Source: Sporosarcina luteola (GTDB lineage Bacteria; Bacillota; Bacilli; Bacillales_A; Planococcaceae). Taken from it: DNA of 64,000 bases. Positions within the stretch are counted from its first letter, which is position 1. The number at the start of each line of letters is the position of its first letter. The position numbers and the translations under genes are program-made. The stretch lies in assembly GCF_023715585.1 (NCBI RefSeq), contig NZ_JAMBOK010000001.1, forward strand, positions 1-64,000, given 5' to 3'. Shown here piece after piece: positions 1-8,815 of the stretch. The notes beneath the pieces were generated by a model. That model was not told where the DNA came from and searched no databases. It worked only from the letters and a program-made list of their open reading frames with translations.

Positions 1-124
1 AAGATGAGATTTCCCATTACGCAAGTAAGTAAGATCCCTCAAAGAAGATGAGGTGGATAGGTCCGGGGTGGAAGCGTGGCGACACGTGCAGCTGACGGAT
101 ACTAATCGATCGAGGACTTAACCT
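1..124 (+). rRNA. rrl: 23S ribosomal RNA, 3' end (partial)
   Basis: The sequence matches the conserved 3' terminus of bacterial 23S rRNA, including the stretch that reads GACGGATACTAATCGATCGA just before the end. The 5' part lies outside the window. The exact 3' end is estimated from the conserved ending CTTAACC; mature ends need mapping. It is followed by 5S rRNA and the tRNA cluster, so this is the distal end of an rrn operon. Confidence 0.95.
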
Positions 125-287
125 TAAAGTTATTTAAGTACGGTTGAACTTGAAGTTGGGCGAAAATGTCTGTTTTATCCGGTTTTGAACGAATAAGCAT
201 CGTTCAAATAAGTTTTTTAAAAAAAGACTTGTAAATCTCGTCAGAGTTGGTATAATCAATATTGTCTTCATTGAAAGGCGATAAAGT

Positions 288-402
288 CTGGTGACGATGG
301 CGAAGAGGTCACACCCGTTCCCATACCGAACACGGAAGTTAAGCTCTTCAGCGCCGATGGTAGTAGGGGGCTTCCCCCTGTGAGAGTAGGACGTCGCCAG
401 GC
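288..402 (+). rRNA. rrf: 5S ribosomal RNA
   Basis: About 115 nt with the usual 5S core (CCGAACACGGAAGTTAAGCT) and terminal complementarity between CTGGTGACGATGGC and GTCGCCAG. It sits about 165 bp after the 23S end, the normal 23S-5S-tRNA order of Bacillales rrn operons. Confidence 0.95.
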
Positions 403-533
403 CAACTAAATCATTACATAGTAAGCAGACAACGATACAAAATGTACAAGCTACATAACTGATCGAACAAAGCTGACATAGTAGTGAGAAGTTGATTGCA
501 AACTTTACGGTTTTGAAGTAAGAGTTGCAACAT

Positions 534-609
534 GGAGGATTAGCTCAGCTGGGAGAGCACCTGCCTTACAAGCAGGGGGTCGGCGGTTCGAACCCGTCAT
601 CCTCCACCA
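534..609 (+). tRNA. tRNA-Val (TAC)
   Basis: Cloverleaf with the anticodon loop CTTACAA, the T-loop GGTTCGAACCC and an encoded CCA end. First member of the 20-tRNA cluster. Confidence 0.95.
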
Positions 610-630
610 TATATTACAAAATAATCAATT

Positions 631-706
<76 letters not shown>

Positions 707-712
707 TCTTTT

Positions 713-788
713 GAGCCATTAGCTCAGTCGGTAGAGCATCTGACTTTTAATCAGAGGGTCGCAGGTTCGAATCCTGCATGGCTCACCA
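713..788 (+). tRNA. tRNA-Lys (TTT)
   Basis: Cloverleaf with anticodon loop CTTTTAA, acceptor GAGCCAT and encoded CCA. Confidence 0.95.
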
Positions 789-818
789 TTTCTTGACTTC
801 TTGTCTTGAACTGAATAT

Positions 819-900
819 GCGGGTGTGGTGGAACTGGCAGACACGCTAGACTTAGGATCTAGTGCCGTAAGGCGTGGGGGTTCGACTCCCTTCACCCGCA
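819..900 (+). tRNA. tRNA-Leu (TAG)
   Basis: Class II tRNA with a long variable arm and anticodon loop CTTAGGA. CCA is not encoded after the discriminator A at 900, so the end must be added by CCA-adding enzyme. Confidence 0.93.
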
Positions 901-908
901 CTTTCAAT

Positions 909-983
909 GCGGAAGTAGTTCAGTGGTAGAATACGACCTTGCCAAGGTCGGGGTCGCGGGTTCGAATCCCGTCTTCCGCTCCA
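909..983 (+). tRNA. tRNA-Gly (GCC)
   Basis: Cloverleaf with anticodon loop TTGCCAA, acceptor GCGGAAG and encoded CCA. Confidence 0.95.
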
Positions 984-991
984 AATCATTT

Positions 992-1080
992 GCCGGGGTG
1001 GCGGAACTGGCAGACGCACAGGACTTAAAATCCTGCGGTAGGTGACTACCGTACCGGTTCGATTCCGGTTCTCGGCACCA
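992..1080 (+). tRNA. tRNA-Leu (TAA)
   Basis: Class II tRNA with anticodon loop CTTAAAA, a long variable arm and encoded CCA. Confidence 0.95.
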
Positions 1081-1097
1081 AACAAATATTATATTTT

Positions 1098-1174
1098 GCG
1101 CCCGTAGCTCAATTGGATAGAGCATCTGACTACGGATCAGAAGGTTGTGGATTCGAATTCTTCCGGGCGCGCCA
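1098..1174 (+). tRNA. tRNA-Arg (ACG)
   Basis: Cloverleaf with anticodon loop CTACGGA; the first anticodon A is expected to become inosine by TadA. CCA is encoded. Confidence 0.95.
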
Positions 1175-1190
1175 TTATCTTAATGAATAT

Positions 1191-1267
1191 CGGGAAGTAG
1201 CTCAGCTTGGTAGAGCACTTGGTTTGGGACCAAGGGGTCGCAGGTTCGAATCCTGTCTTCCCGACCA
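1191..1267 (+). tRNA. tRNA-Pro (TGG)
   Basis: Cloverleaf with anticodon loop TTTGGGA, acceptor CGGGAAG and encoded CCA. Confidence 0.95.
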
Positions 1268-1275
1268 CTTCTTAT

Positions 1276-1351
1276 GGGGCCTTAGCTCAGCTGGGAGAGC
1301 GCCTGCCTTGCACGCAGGAGGTCAGCGGTTCGATCCCGCTAGGCTCCACCA
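1276..1351 (+). tRNA. tRNA-Ala (TGC)
   Basis: Cloverleaf with anticodon loop CTTGCAC. The 5' end GGGGCCT pairs with AGGCTCC and carries a G3-U70 pair, the alanine identity element. CCA is encoded. Confidence 0.95.
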
Positions 1352-1372
1352 AATTACTTTAATACTTTTCCT

Positions 1373-1446
1373 GGCGGCGTAGCTCAGCTGGCTAGAGCGT
1401 ACGGTTCATACCCGTAAGGTCGGGGGTTCGATCCCCTCTGCCGCCA
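1373..1446 (+). tRNA. tRNA-Met (CAT), elongator
   Basis: Anticodon loop TTCATAC with a fully paired acceptor (GGCGGCG), unlike the initiator at 1709. CCA is not encoded. Confidence 0.88.
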
Positions 1447-1453
1447 TCCTAAA

Positions 1454-1530
1454 GGACCTTTAGCTCAGTTGGTTAGAGCAGACGGCTCATAACCGTCCGG
1501 TCGCAGGTTCGAGTCCTGCAAGGTCCACCA
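1454..1530 (+). tRNA. tRNA-Ile2 (CAT, probably lysidine-modified)
   Basis: A CAT anticodon tRNA whose body (acceptor GGACCTT, anticodon arm with GACGG) resembles the minor isoleucine tRNA that TilS converts to read AUA. Reading it as Ile2 rather than a second Met is from memory of the B. subtilis sequence. Confidence 0.75.
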
Positions 1531-1549
1531 CTATTTGAATAGTCATCAC

Positions 1550-1642
1550 GGAGGAATACCCAAGCCTGGCTGAAGGGATCGGTCTTGAAAACCGACAGGG
1601 GTGTTAAAGCCCGCGGGGGTTCGAATCCCTCTTCCTCCGCCA
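1550..1642 (+). tRNA. tRNA-Ser (TGA)
   Basis: Class II tRNA with anticodon loop CTTGAAA, a long GC-rich variable arm and encoded CCA. Confidence 0.95.
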
Positions 1643-1708
1643 TATATCTTAAAAGCAGCAATAGTGGTTGCCTAGGACAACTGAATACGAGATGTAAATT
1701 ATTATTAT

Positions 1709-1784
<76 letters not shown>

Positions 1785-1786
1785 AT

Positions 1787-1862
1787 GGTCCCGTGGTGTA
1801 GCGGTTAACATGCCTGCCTGTCACGCAGGAGATCGCCGGTTCGATCCCGGTCGGGACCGCCA
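1787..1862 (+). tRNA. tRNA-Asp (GTC)
   Basis: Cloverleaf with anticodon loop CTGTCAC, acceptor GGTCCCG and encoded CCA, three bases after tRNA-fMet. Confidence 0.95.
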
Positions 1863-1947
1863 TTTTCTTTTATTACATATCAGTTACGATTTGATGATTG
1901 CAGATTTCTAAGTGACTCAGAAATTATTAGCTATCCAAGTCAAATGT

Positions 1948-2023
1948 GGCTCAGTAGCTCAGTCGGTAGAGCAAAGGACTGAAAATCCTTGTGTCGGCGG
2001 TTCGATTCCGTCCTGAGCCACCA
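1948..2023 (+). tRNA. tRNA-Phe (GAA)
   Basis: Cloverleaf with anticodon loop CTGAAAA, acceptor GGCTCAG and encoded CCA. The 85-bp spacer before it is the longest in the cluster. Confidence 0.95.
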
Positions 2024-2029
2024 TTCTTT

Positions 2030-2103
2030 GCGGGTGTAGTTTAGTGGTAAAACCTCAGCCTTCCAAGCTGATGATGAGGGTTCGATTCCCTTCACCCGCT
2101 CCA
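2030..2103 (+). tRNA. tRNA-Gly (TCC)
   Basis: Cloverleaf with anticodon loop CTTCCAA, acceptor GCGGGTG and encoded CCA. Confidence 0.95.
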
Positions 2104-2104
2104 T

Positions 2105-2178
<74 letters not shown>

Positions 2179-2184
2179 TCATAT

Positions 2185-2259
2185 TCCGCAGTAGCTCAGT
2201 GGTAGAGCAATCGGCTGTTAACCGATCGGTCGTAGGTTCGAGTCCTACCTGCGGAGCCA
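2185..2259 (+). tRNA. tRNA-Asn (GTT)
   Basis: Cloverleaf with anticodon loop CTGTTAA, acceptor TCCGCAG paired to CTGCGGA, discriminator G and encoded CCA. Confidence 0.95.
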
Positions 2260-2268
2260 ATTTTATAC

Positions 2269-2359
2269 GGGGAAGTACTCAAGTGGCTCAAGAGGCGCCC
2301 CTGCTAAGGGCGTAGATCGCGAAAGCGGTGCGAGGGTTCGAATCCCTCCTTCTCCGCCA
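2269..2359 (+). tRNA. tRNA-Ser (GCT)
   Basis: Class II tRNA with anticodon loop CTGCTAA and encoded CCA. The acceptor pairs GGGGAAG with CTTCTCC through one G-U pair. Confidence 0.95.
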
Positions 2360-2368
2360 TATCTTAAT

Positions 2369-2440
2369 GGCCCCTTGGTCAAGCGGTTAAGACACCGCCC
2401 TTTCACGGCGGTAACACGGGTTCGAATCCCGTAGGGGTCA
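2369..2440 (+). tRNA. tRNA-Glu (TTC)
   Basis: Cloverleaf with anticodon loop CTTTCAC and acceptor GGCCCCT. CCA is not encoded. Last tRNA before the terminator. Confidence 0.95.
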
Positions 2441-2447
2441 TACTAGT

Positions 2448-2494
2448 AAGCAAGTGTAGAAAGAGAGAAATTCTCTTATACACTTGCTTTTTAT
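2448..2494 (+). terminator. Terminator of the rRNA-tRNA operon
   Basis: Stem AAGCAAGTGTA with TACACTTGCTT around an inner GAGAA/TTCTC stem, followed by a T run. It directly follows tRNA-Glu. Confidence 0.85.
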
Positions 2495-2511
2495 TTTGAT
2501 TAGAAATACAT

Positions 2512-2797
2512 GCATAGGCGAGAAGCGCATAAATGTTCAGAGGTGCGCATACATGCTGTCATAAATCATAAACGCTAAATATGACGCGTATCCGCAGTTA
2601 CAGACGCATAAACTTCCGCATAACCTTCGTAAATGTACACTAGCATGATTTATGCGTGCTTCTCTGCAATTATGCGGCATTATCTAGGTTTTTGCGTATG
2701 TAATTCGATTTATGCGCAAGCTTACGACAGTATGCGCTATTCCAAGCGTTTATGCGTTAGTATTCGATTTTATGAGCATTTCCGAATGCATAGGCCG
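2512..2797. repeat. Intergenic array 1, about 20-bp period, core GCGCATAA / TTATGCGC
   Basis: This spacer is filled with copies of the word CGCATAA in its left half and the reverse word TTATGCG in its right half. They lie about 20 bp apart (about a dozen units, some degenerate) with unrelated bases between. The outer ends carry the near-identical direct words ATGCATAGGCGAGAA and ATGCATAGGCCGAGAA. It lies between two converging terminators, those of the tRNA cluster and yteA. No open frame or known element explains it. It belongs with the arrays at 22169, 22489, 35042, 50455 and 53781. Confidence 0.75.
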
Positions 2798-2806
2798 AGA
2801 AAACTC

Positions 2807-2862
2807 TAAAAAGGACTGTAGCAGGCAGTCGATGATCACCGACACCTGCTACAGTCCTTGTT
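2807..2862 (-). terminator. Terminator of yteA
   Basis: Stem GGACTGTAGCAGG with CCTGCTACAGTCC. Read on the minus strand it is followed by TTTTT, just past the yteA stop. Confidence 0.8.
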
Positions 2863-2865
2863 TTC

Positions 2866-3615
2866 TTATTTATCGCCTGTGTAGCTGTCTCTAAGATGAT
2901 AGGGGATGTCTCCGAGAGGTGATTCCAACCCTTCTTCATCTAATTCGCCCTCATATTCCTCTGATATCTCCGACCTTACAAATCCTCTTGTTTCGCCTGT
3001 GATATCTGTACTGATGAATTCCTCCACTTCTTCCACCGCGCCGTCCAATATTTCATCATCATAAAGAGTATTATAGTCATCATGATCTCCTATAAAATCG
3101 GAAGGTGTTTCTGAAGTTCCCGATTTAGCGATTTCTTGAAAGCTGTCTTCACTGTCTCTTTCATTGCTTTCCCTTCCAGTGCGGTCTCTTCTATCTGCAA
3201 AGGTGTTAGGATTGGCCATGATCAAAATATCCTCTTCCGATGGTCGATCGTTCGGAATATCCCTCTCAGGCGTATGATCTATACAGTAAGTCGTATAGGG
3301 AAGTGCCTCCAGCCGTTCAAAGGGTATTTCATTATTACAGACTTCGCAATATCCGTAAGTGCCATTGGTTAAAGCATTCAAAGCATTCTCCACTTTATCT
3401 GATTCGTCTCCTGCATGAACATGTAGGGCTAGGTCCTTTTCTCTTTCAAAAAGTTCAGTTCCCATGTCTCCCGGGTGATTATCATAAGTTGATAATTCCC
3501 CGACTTCCTCGCGAGCAGAATCTCTAATGTCGGTTGTACTCTCGGTTTTCTGCAATTGGGATTTCATTTCAAGCAAACTTTCTTTGAGTTCCGCTTTCTG
3601 TTCATTCGTTAACAT
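2866..3615 (-). CDS. yteA: YteA-family DksA/TraR zinc finger protein
   Basis: A 249-residue protein with a coiled, charged N-terminal part and a TraR/DksA-type zinc finger: C90-x2-C93 and C111-x2-H114 (YCEVC then YCIDH). The long acidic C-terminal half is typical of the Bacillus YteA family, which is larger than DksA. DksA-like proteins act at the RNA polymerase secondary channel; the precise role of YteA is not established here, though the family is tied to sporulating bacilli. I chose the ATG at 3615 because AAGGATG lies 10 bases upstream; an in-frame GTG at 3624 would overlap that site. Its neighbour menA is also its neighbour in B. subtilis. Confidence 0.85.
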   Translation of the reverse strand: MLTNEQKAELKESLLEMKSQLQKTESTTDIRDSAREEVGELSTYDNHPGDMGTELFEREKDLALHVHAGDESDKVENALNALTNGTYGYCEVCNNEIPFERLEALPYTTYCIDHTPERDIPNDRPSEEDILIMANPNTFADRRDRTGRESNERDSEDSFQEIAKSGTSETPSDFIGDHDDYNTLYDDEILDGAVEEVEEFISTDITGETRGFVRSEISEEYEGELDEEGLESPLGDIPYHLRDSYTGDK

Positions 3616-3742
3616 GATCAGCACATCCTTTTATGTTAGTTGCATTAGTATGGTCAGAGCCCGATGACTTCATAGCAATGAAGCATTGTACCTTCTCAAT
3701 TCCTTTTGAATCGATGAACTAAACATGGAAGACAAATACAGA

Positions 3743-3776
3743 CAAAAAAAAGACTTGCCAAATAACTGTGCAAGTC
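3743..3776 (-). terminator. Terminator of menA
   Basis: Stem GACTTGC with GCAAGTC. On the minus strand it is followed by eight T residues. It lies just after the menA stop. Confidence 0.8.
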
Positions 3777-3787
3777 CATCAAAGTAC

Positions 3788-4735
3788 TTATAAATAATGT
3801 CCAATTAGAATGCCGATACCTAATAATAAACCGAATAATGTATTTGTGACGGCTGTGTCTTTCATTGCAGGCATGACCTGTAATGGCAGCAAGTGTGTGC
3901 GGAAGGTGGCAATCGCATGTATCGGTTTACGCACACTTAGAAATACGAGCAATGCCCACGGGGTTAGATATCCTAAAGCCATAAGTATGATTATCCAGCA
4001 ATAAGAGACGATAAAGAAGGAAGCAAGGATGGTAATTGCATTAGATCTTCCAACTAGAATGGCTAACGTTTTCCTACCGCCTTCTTTATCACCTTCCAGG
4101 TCACGGATGTTATTTGCCATCATGATCGCAGCGACGAGGAGCATGCTTGGAATGGAAATGAGCACTGCGTCTGTTGTTACTGCGCCAGTTTGAATATAGA
4201 AGGCAATCAGAATCAGCAGCATTCCCATGACTACGCCTGAAACAAGCTCTCCAAAAGGTGTGTATGCGATCGGCAGCGGTCCCCCGGTATACAAATAACC
4301 GATCAGCATCGAGATGCCTCCGACCAGGGCTAGCATCCAGGAAGTCTCCATGCAAATATAAATCCCTATGAGTACTGAAACTGCATATAACGCAAGTGCA
4401 ATAGTTAAGACCGTTCTTGGCTGTACGCCATTCCGAACGATTGTCCCACCGATTCCAACAGAGTTTTCATTGTCCAATCCACGTTTGAAATCGTAATATT
4501 CATTAAACATATTGGTAGCCATCTGAATGAAAAGGCTGGCAATCAGCATGGCGAAAAATAACGGGAAATGGAGTTTTCCGTGAGTTAAAGCAATCATTGT
4601 TCCTAGAAAAACCGGAGCGAAAGCCGCAGTCAGCGTATGGGGTCTCGTAAGCTGCCACCAGATTCGCCATCCGGAATCAGCTTTTATAGTATGTTGCAAT
4701 GTATTCTCTCCTATCCTTATGATTCCGTTATCCAT
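3788..4735 (-). CDS. menA: 1,4-dihydroxy-2-naphthoate polyprenyltransferase
   Basis: Integral membrane UbiA-family enzyme that attaches the prenyl tail to 1,4-dihydroxy-2-naphthoate, giving demethylmenaquinone. At 315 residues it has the usual length and about nine hydrophobic segments. The two prenyl-diphosphate-binding motifs are visible: NMFNEYYDF near residues 75-83 (N-x3-D type) and NNIRDLEGDKEGGRKT near 209-224. It lies opposite menF, so the two halves of the menaquinone pathway diverge from the 4736-4888 spacer. Confidence 0.95.
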   Translation of the reverse strand: MDNGIIRIGENTLQHTIKADSGWRIWWQLTRPHTLTAAFAPVFLGTMIALTHGKLHFPLFFAMLIASLFIQMATNMFNEYYDFKRGLDNENSVGIGGTIVRNGVQPRTVLTIALALYAVSVLIGIYICMETSWMLALVGGISMLIGYLYTGGPLPIAYTPFGELVSGVVMGMLLILIAFYIQTGAVTTDAVLISIPSMLLVAAIMMANNIRDLEGDKEGGRKTLAILVGRSNAITILASFFIVSYCWIIILMALGYLTPWALLVFLSVRKPIHAIATFRTHLLPLQVMPAMKDTAVTNTLFGLLLGIGILIGHYL

Positions 4736-4888
4736 TGTACTCCAAAACGGCTAAAAGAGGTATCCTTGTTTGCATTATCTATGCGAGGATGCCGATATTC
4801 CGGTATAATGGAAGTAAGAAATTCATTCTTCGATAAAAATACTAAGTGTTTCATTTCAAGATAATGGTTTGAAGATAAAGGAGAGAAT

Positions 4889-6277
4889 ATGATGGGTCAC
4901 AAGATGACGGATGTTCGTGAGATGCAAAAAGTGATGATATCCCCGAGTACTCGCTTCTTCACGGAAACTGTCGAAGTCGGAAGGATAGCACCTTTGTCTT
5001 TTTTTGAAGCAGGCGCATCGCAATACAATGACAGTCGGTTCTATTGGCAAAACGCCGATAAGACATTGACGATTGTAGGGATTGGACAAGCCTATACGTT
5101 AGCAACCGGGAGAACCGTCGGCCGATATAATGACATTTCAGAGAAATGGAAACAGCTTTGCTCCATTCTCATAAAAGAGGAAAAAGATATTGATCCAGTC
5201 CTCTTTGGAGGATTTTCATTTGATGAGGAAAACAGAAAGGAATCGGAGTGGGAAGAATTCCCGTCCGGTCATTTCGTTGTGCCTTCTTTCCAATTGAAAA
5301 TTGAGGAAGGAAAGACTTTCGTTTCCATCAATATGATTACGAACCGTAAAGAAGCCGCATTGGACTTTGAGAGGCTCCGGGATGAGCGCGACAAGCTGAT
5401 TCATATCGCTCAGGTGGAAGAGTTTGACTTTGCGAATCAAAATAAGGTCATCGAAATGACGGAGCGGGGCAAAGATCAGTATTTGAAAGCCGTAGAAAAT
5501 GCCACCGAAGCAATACAGAAAGGCAAGGCGGACAAAGTTGTCATCGCCCGTGCGCTTGAACTTCAATTTGAGCAGGAAGTAAATAGCGTCAAAGCACTGC
5601 ATGCAATTACGAATGAACAGCAGGAGAGCTATCATTTCGGCCTTCAGATAGGGAAGTCGCTGTTCTTTGGTGCGACGCCTGAACGTCTAATTGAAATTAA
5701 GAATGGGAAAGCCTACTCGGCATGTGTAGCCGGATCGATCCGTCGCGGAAAATCGGCACAGGAAGATCGGCAGCTCGGTGAAGCGCTCTTGAGTGACCGA
5801 AAGAACCGGGAAGAGCATCAGCATGTCGTGAGCATGATCTCGAATATCTTTAATAAGTATTGCAGTGAAGTGCTCATTCCGAAGACGCCGAAATTGATGA
5901 AGATCAGGGATATCCAACATCTGTATACATCTGTTGAGGGGTCTCTCGGAGAGGAGAACGATATCTTCTCATTCGTAGAAGCTCTGCATCCGACGCCGGC
6001 ATTGGGAGGAGTCCCGACAAATGTCGCATTGGAAATCATTCGGCACGAGGAAGAAATGGATAGAGGGTATTACGCTGCTCCTATCGGTTGGATAGATGCC
6101 GCAGGAAACGGGGAATTTGCAGTTGCCATCCGTTCCGGTTTACTCAATTCGGATCGGGCATATTTGTATGCTGGAGGAGGAATCGTTGCGGATTCCGTTC
6201 CCGAACTGGAATATGACGAGACGTGGGTGAAATTCAGACCGGTATTGAGGGCGTTAGGGGGAAAGTTGAATGGATGA
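4889..6277 (+). CDS. menF: Isochorismate synthase MenF
   Basis: Converts chorismate to isochorismate, the first committed step to menaquinone. The 462-residue chain has a variable N-terminal half and the conserved chorismate-binding half: FFGATPERLIEI near 248, the SACVAGSIRRG stretch, then the Mg-binding region around LHPTPALGGVP and the FAVAIRSG strand. The start follows AAGGAGAG by four bases. Its stop overlaps the start of menD by 8 bp, so the two are translationally coupled. An isochorismatase-linked or salicylate paralogue is unlikely given the men genes that follow. Confidence 0.95.
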   Translation: MMGHKMTDVREMQKVMISPSTRFFTETVEVGRIAPLSFFEAGASQYNDSRFYWQNADKTLTIVGIGQAYTLATGRTVGRYNDISEKWKQLCSILIKEEKDIDPVLFGGFSFDEENRKESEWEEFPSGHFVVPSFQLKIEEGKTFVSINMITNRKEAALDFERLRDERDKLIHIAQVEEFDFANQNKVIEMTERGKDQYLKAVENATEAIQKGKADKVVIARALELQFEQEVNSVKALHAITNEQQESYHFGLQIGKSLFFGATPERLIEIKNGKAYSACVAGSIRRGKSAQEDRQLGEALLSDRKNREEHQHVVSMISNIFNKYCSEVLIPKTPKLMKIRDIQHLYTSVEGSLGEENDIFSFVEALHPTPALGGVPTNVALEIIRHEEEMDRGYYAAPIGWIDAAGNGEFAVAIRSGLLNSDRAYLYAGGGIVADSVPELEYDETWVKFRPVLRALGGKLNG

Positions 6278-7982
6278 ACGACGAGTGTTAACAGACCACG
6301 TTTTACGATTGACAGATACGTTATTGCAGGCAGGCGTTAGAGAGGCCGTTATCAGTCCGGGTTCCCGTTCAACGCCGCTCGCTTATGCTTTTGCTGCCTC
6401 AGAAAAAATGGAGACATATATGCAAGTGGATGAGAGGTCAGCAGCGTATTTCGCACTCGGCTTAGCCAAGGCAACCGGCAGACCGGTTGTCTTACTGTGC
6501 ACTTCGGGAACGGCGGCGTCAAACTATCACCCTGCCATCACTGAGGCGTTCTACGCCCGCATCCCGCTGATTGTCCTGACGGCTGACCGGCCGCATGAAC
6601 TGAGGGGCGTGGGAGCCCCTCAGGCAATCGATCAATTGAACATGTACGGCAAGCATGTGAAATTCAGTGTCGACCTGCCATTGGCGGAGGACAATAAAGA
6701 GTTGGATTGGTTTTTAGAAAGGCATGTCAATCGTGCCGTTTCCGTTGCGATGACAAAACCGATGGGGCCGATCCATTTGAACATTCCATTGCGGGAGCCG
6801 TTACTGATCGATTTCGACAGAAAACCGAAGGCATCGACTTTCGTTGAAAGGATCCATGGCGATATTAACCTCACAATTAGCCAGAAACAATCACTGGCCG
6901 CTCTTTTTTCAAAGACTGAAAAAGGGCTGATCATCGCTGGGGAGTTGCCTATCGGATTTGATAAGGATGCATTCTGGAATTTTGCACGGCGATTGCAGTG
7001 GCCTGTGTTATGTGATCCTTTATCCAATTTGAGATCTGAAGTGCCTGAAGACTGCAGGCCACTTTGTATCGTCCATTATGATGCCCTGCTGAAAAGTGAA
7101 GCATTCCAGTCGGAGGCAATGCCTGACACGGTCATCCGTTTCGGAGCACAGCCGGTTTCGAAGCCATTGTCTTTATTTCTGAAGAAACACCGGCCTGAAG
7201 TGTTCGCAGCTGTGGATGAATCACCGGAATTCCGAGATTCGCTAGGTGTAGTTACGCATCACCTGCAGTCATCACCGGAGGCGATTTATGACGTGCCAGG
7301 ACAGCAGGAAACGACCGTCTACAGCGAGACGTGGGCTTCGGCTGATGAATTCGCCGAGACGGCTACGAGACGGTATGAAGGCACTGCAGGAGATGAAGGT
7401 GTCATTGTGAAAACATTATTAGACATGCTTCCGGATGGCAGTGATCTAATAAGCGGCAGCAGCATGCCAATCCGAGATGTAGATACATTTTTCTGTAAGA
7501 CTGAGAAAGATATTACCGTTTTTTCCAACAGGGGAACAAACGGCATTGATGGCGTTGTCTCTACGGCGTTCGGCATTGAAGCGGCACGGAAACGACCTAC
7601 GTATCTGCTAATTGGCGATTTGTCCTTTTTACACGATGTAAACGGATTGATCGTATCCAGGTTCCATAAGACGAATTTGACGATTGTCATCTTGAATAAC
7701 GATGGTGGAGGTATTTTTTCTTATCTTCCCCAGGCAGGCGTAACCAACCATTTTGAAGAACTATTCGGGACACCTACAGGTTTGACATTCGAACATATCG
7801 GCGCCATGTATGACACGCAGTACGCTGCCGTAAACACAATTGATGAGTTCAAGGCGGAAATACAAAAAGAAAAGACGAAAGACGTACGCATCATTGAAGT
7901 GTTCACAAGCAGGCCGGTGAATGTAAAGGCGCATCGTGCTTATTGGGCTGACATCATTGAAGGGCTTGAAGGAAATGATTGA
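6270..7982 (+). CDS. menD: 2-succinyl-5-enolpyruvyl-6-hydroxy-3-cyclohexene-1-carboxylate synthase
   Basis: Thiamine-diphosphate enzyme joining isochorismate and 2-oxoglutarate. At 570 residues it shows the three-domain ThDP fold: an N-terminal Pyr domain with VDERSAAYFALGLAKATG and LLCTSGTAASN, a middle domain, and a C-terminal PP domain with the GDLSFLHDVNGL ... LNNDGGGIF cofactor motif near 448-482. It overlaps menF upstream and menH downstream, so menF-D-H form a tight translational unit. Confidence 0.96.
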   Translation: MDERRVLTDHVLRLTDTLLQAGVREAVISPGSRSTPLAYAFAASEKMETYMQVDERSAAYFALGLAKATGRPVVLLCTSGTAASNYHPAITEAFYARIPLIVLTADRPHELRGVGAPQAIDQLNMYGKHVKFSVDLPLAEDNKELDWFLERHVNRAVSVAMTKPMGPIHLNIPLREPLLIDFDRKPKASTFVERIHGDINLTISQKQSLAALFSKTEKGLIIAGELPIGFDKDAFWNFARRLQWPVLCDPLSNLRSEVPEDCRPLCIVHYDALLKSEAFQSEAMPDTVIRFGAQPVSKPLSLFLKKHRPEVFAAVDESPEFRDSLGVVTHHLQSSPEAIYDVPGQQETTVYSETWASADEFAETATRRYEGTAGDEGVIVKTLLDMLPDGSDLISGSSMPIRDVDTFFCKTEKDITVFSNRGTNGIDGVVSTAFGIEAARKRPTYLLIGDLSFLHDVNGLIVSRFHKTNLTIVILNNDGGGIFSYLPQAGVTNHFEELFGTPTGLTFEHIGAMYDTQYAAVNTIDEFKAEIQKEKTKDVRIIEVFTSRPVNVKAHRAYWADIIEGLEGND

Positions 7983-8799
7983 CCTTCAAGTCCCCGTACG
8001 TGGACTTTCAATCCATGTCGAGATGGAAGGGGATCCTCATCTGCCCGCAATCGTCTTTCTACACGGTTTTACAGGAACTGCCTCCACTTGGAATGAAGTT
8101 CGGAGAGAATTCATAGGGAAGTATCGGACGATTGCCATAGATTTAACAGGGCACGGAAAAACTAGCATCCCGTACAAACCCGAGCGCTATTCAATGGAGG
8201 AGCAGATTGAAGATCTGGATGCTCTTTTTGGTTATTTGAGATTGAATTCCTTTTATTTGGCAGGTTACTCGATGGGCGGACGCATTTCACTCGCGTACAC
8301 AATCAAGTATCCAGAACGTGTGAAGGCTTTGATACTCGAAAGCTCGTCTCCCGGCTTGTCGGAAGAACAAGTGAGAGCCGCACGGAAGGCGGCGGACAAG
8401 TTGCTGGCAAGTAAGATAATTGAGGAAGGCATCACTTCTTTTGTCGATAAATGGGAGAATATCCCCCTGTTTGCTTCGCAAAAAAGTCTTCCTGCAGAAA
8501 AAAGGAGGACGATCAGGGAGGAAAGACTACAGCAAAACGAAATCGGATTGGCCAACAGTCTGATAGGAATCGGAACGGGAAGCCAGGAATCCTATTGGAA
8601 GGCCCTTCATTCGATGCCAAATCCTGTTTTTCTTATAACAGGTCAATTGGATGCGAAATTTGTAGCAATTGCCCGGGAAATGAACGGACTTTCTCCTACA
8701 TGGCGACATGCTGTCGTTCCAGGGGCGGGACATGCAATTCACGTGGAAAAACCGCAATTGTTTGCTACAATGGTTATGGAGTATTTGCAAGATCACTAA
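7975..8799 (+). CDS. menH: 2-succinyl-6-hydroxy-2,4-cyclohexadiene-1-carboxylate synthase (alpha/beta hydrolase)
   Basis: Removes pyruvate from the MenD product to give SHCHC. The 274-residue alpha/beta-hydrolase shows the oxyanion loop FLHGFTGT near 29-36, the nucleophile elbow GYSMGG near 95-100 and a late catalytic His in [11 protein letters not shown] near 251-261. I chose the ATG at 7975, inside the end of menD, because homologues begin just before the first beta strand and GAAGGA precedes it; the longer frame from 7936 would add 13 residues read over menD. Confidence 0.92.
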   Translation: MIDLQVPVRGLSIHVEMEGDPHLPAIVFLHGFTGTASTWNEVRREFIGKYRTIAIDLTGHGKTSIPYKPERYSMEEQIEDLDALFGYLRLNSFYLAGYSMGGRISLAYTIKYPERVKALILESSSPGLSEEQVRAARKAADKLLASKIIEEGITSFVDKWENIPLFASQKSLPAEKRRTIREERLQQNEIGLANSLIGIGTGSQESYWKALHSMPNPVFLITGQLDAKFVAIAREMNGLSPTWRHAVVPGAGHAIHVEKPQLFATMVMEYLQDH

Positions 8800-8815
8800 T
8801 TGGAGGAGGAAGAAA

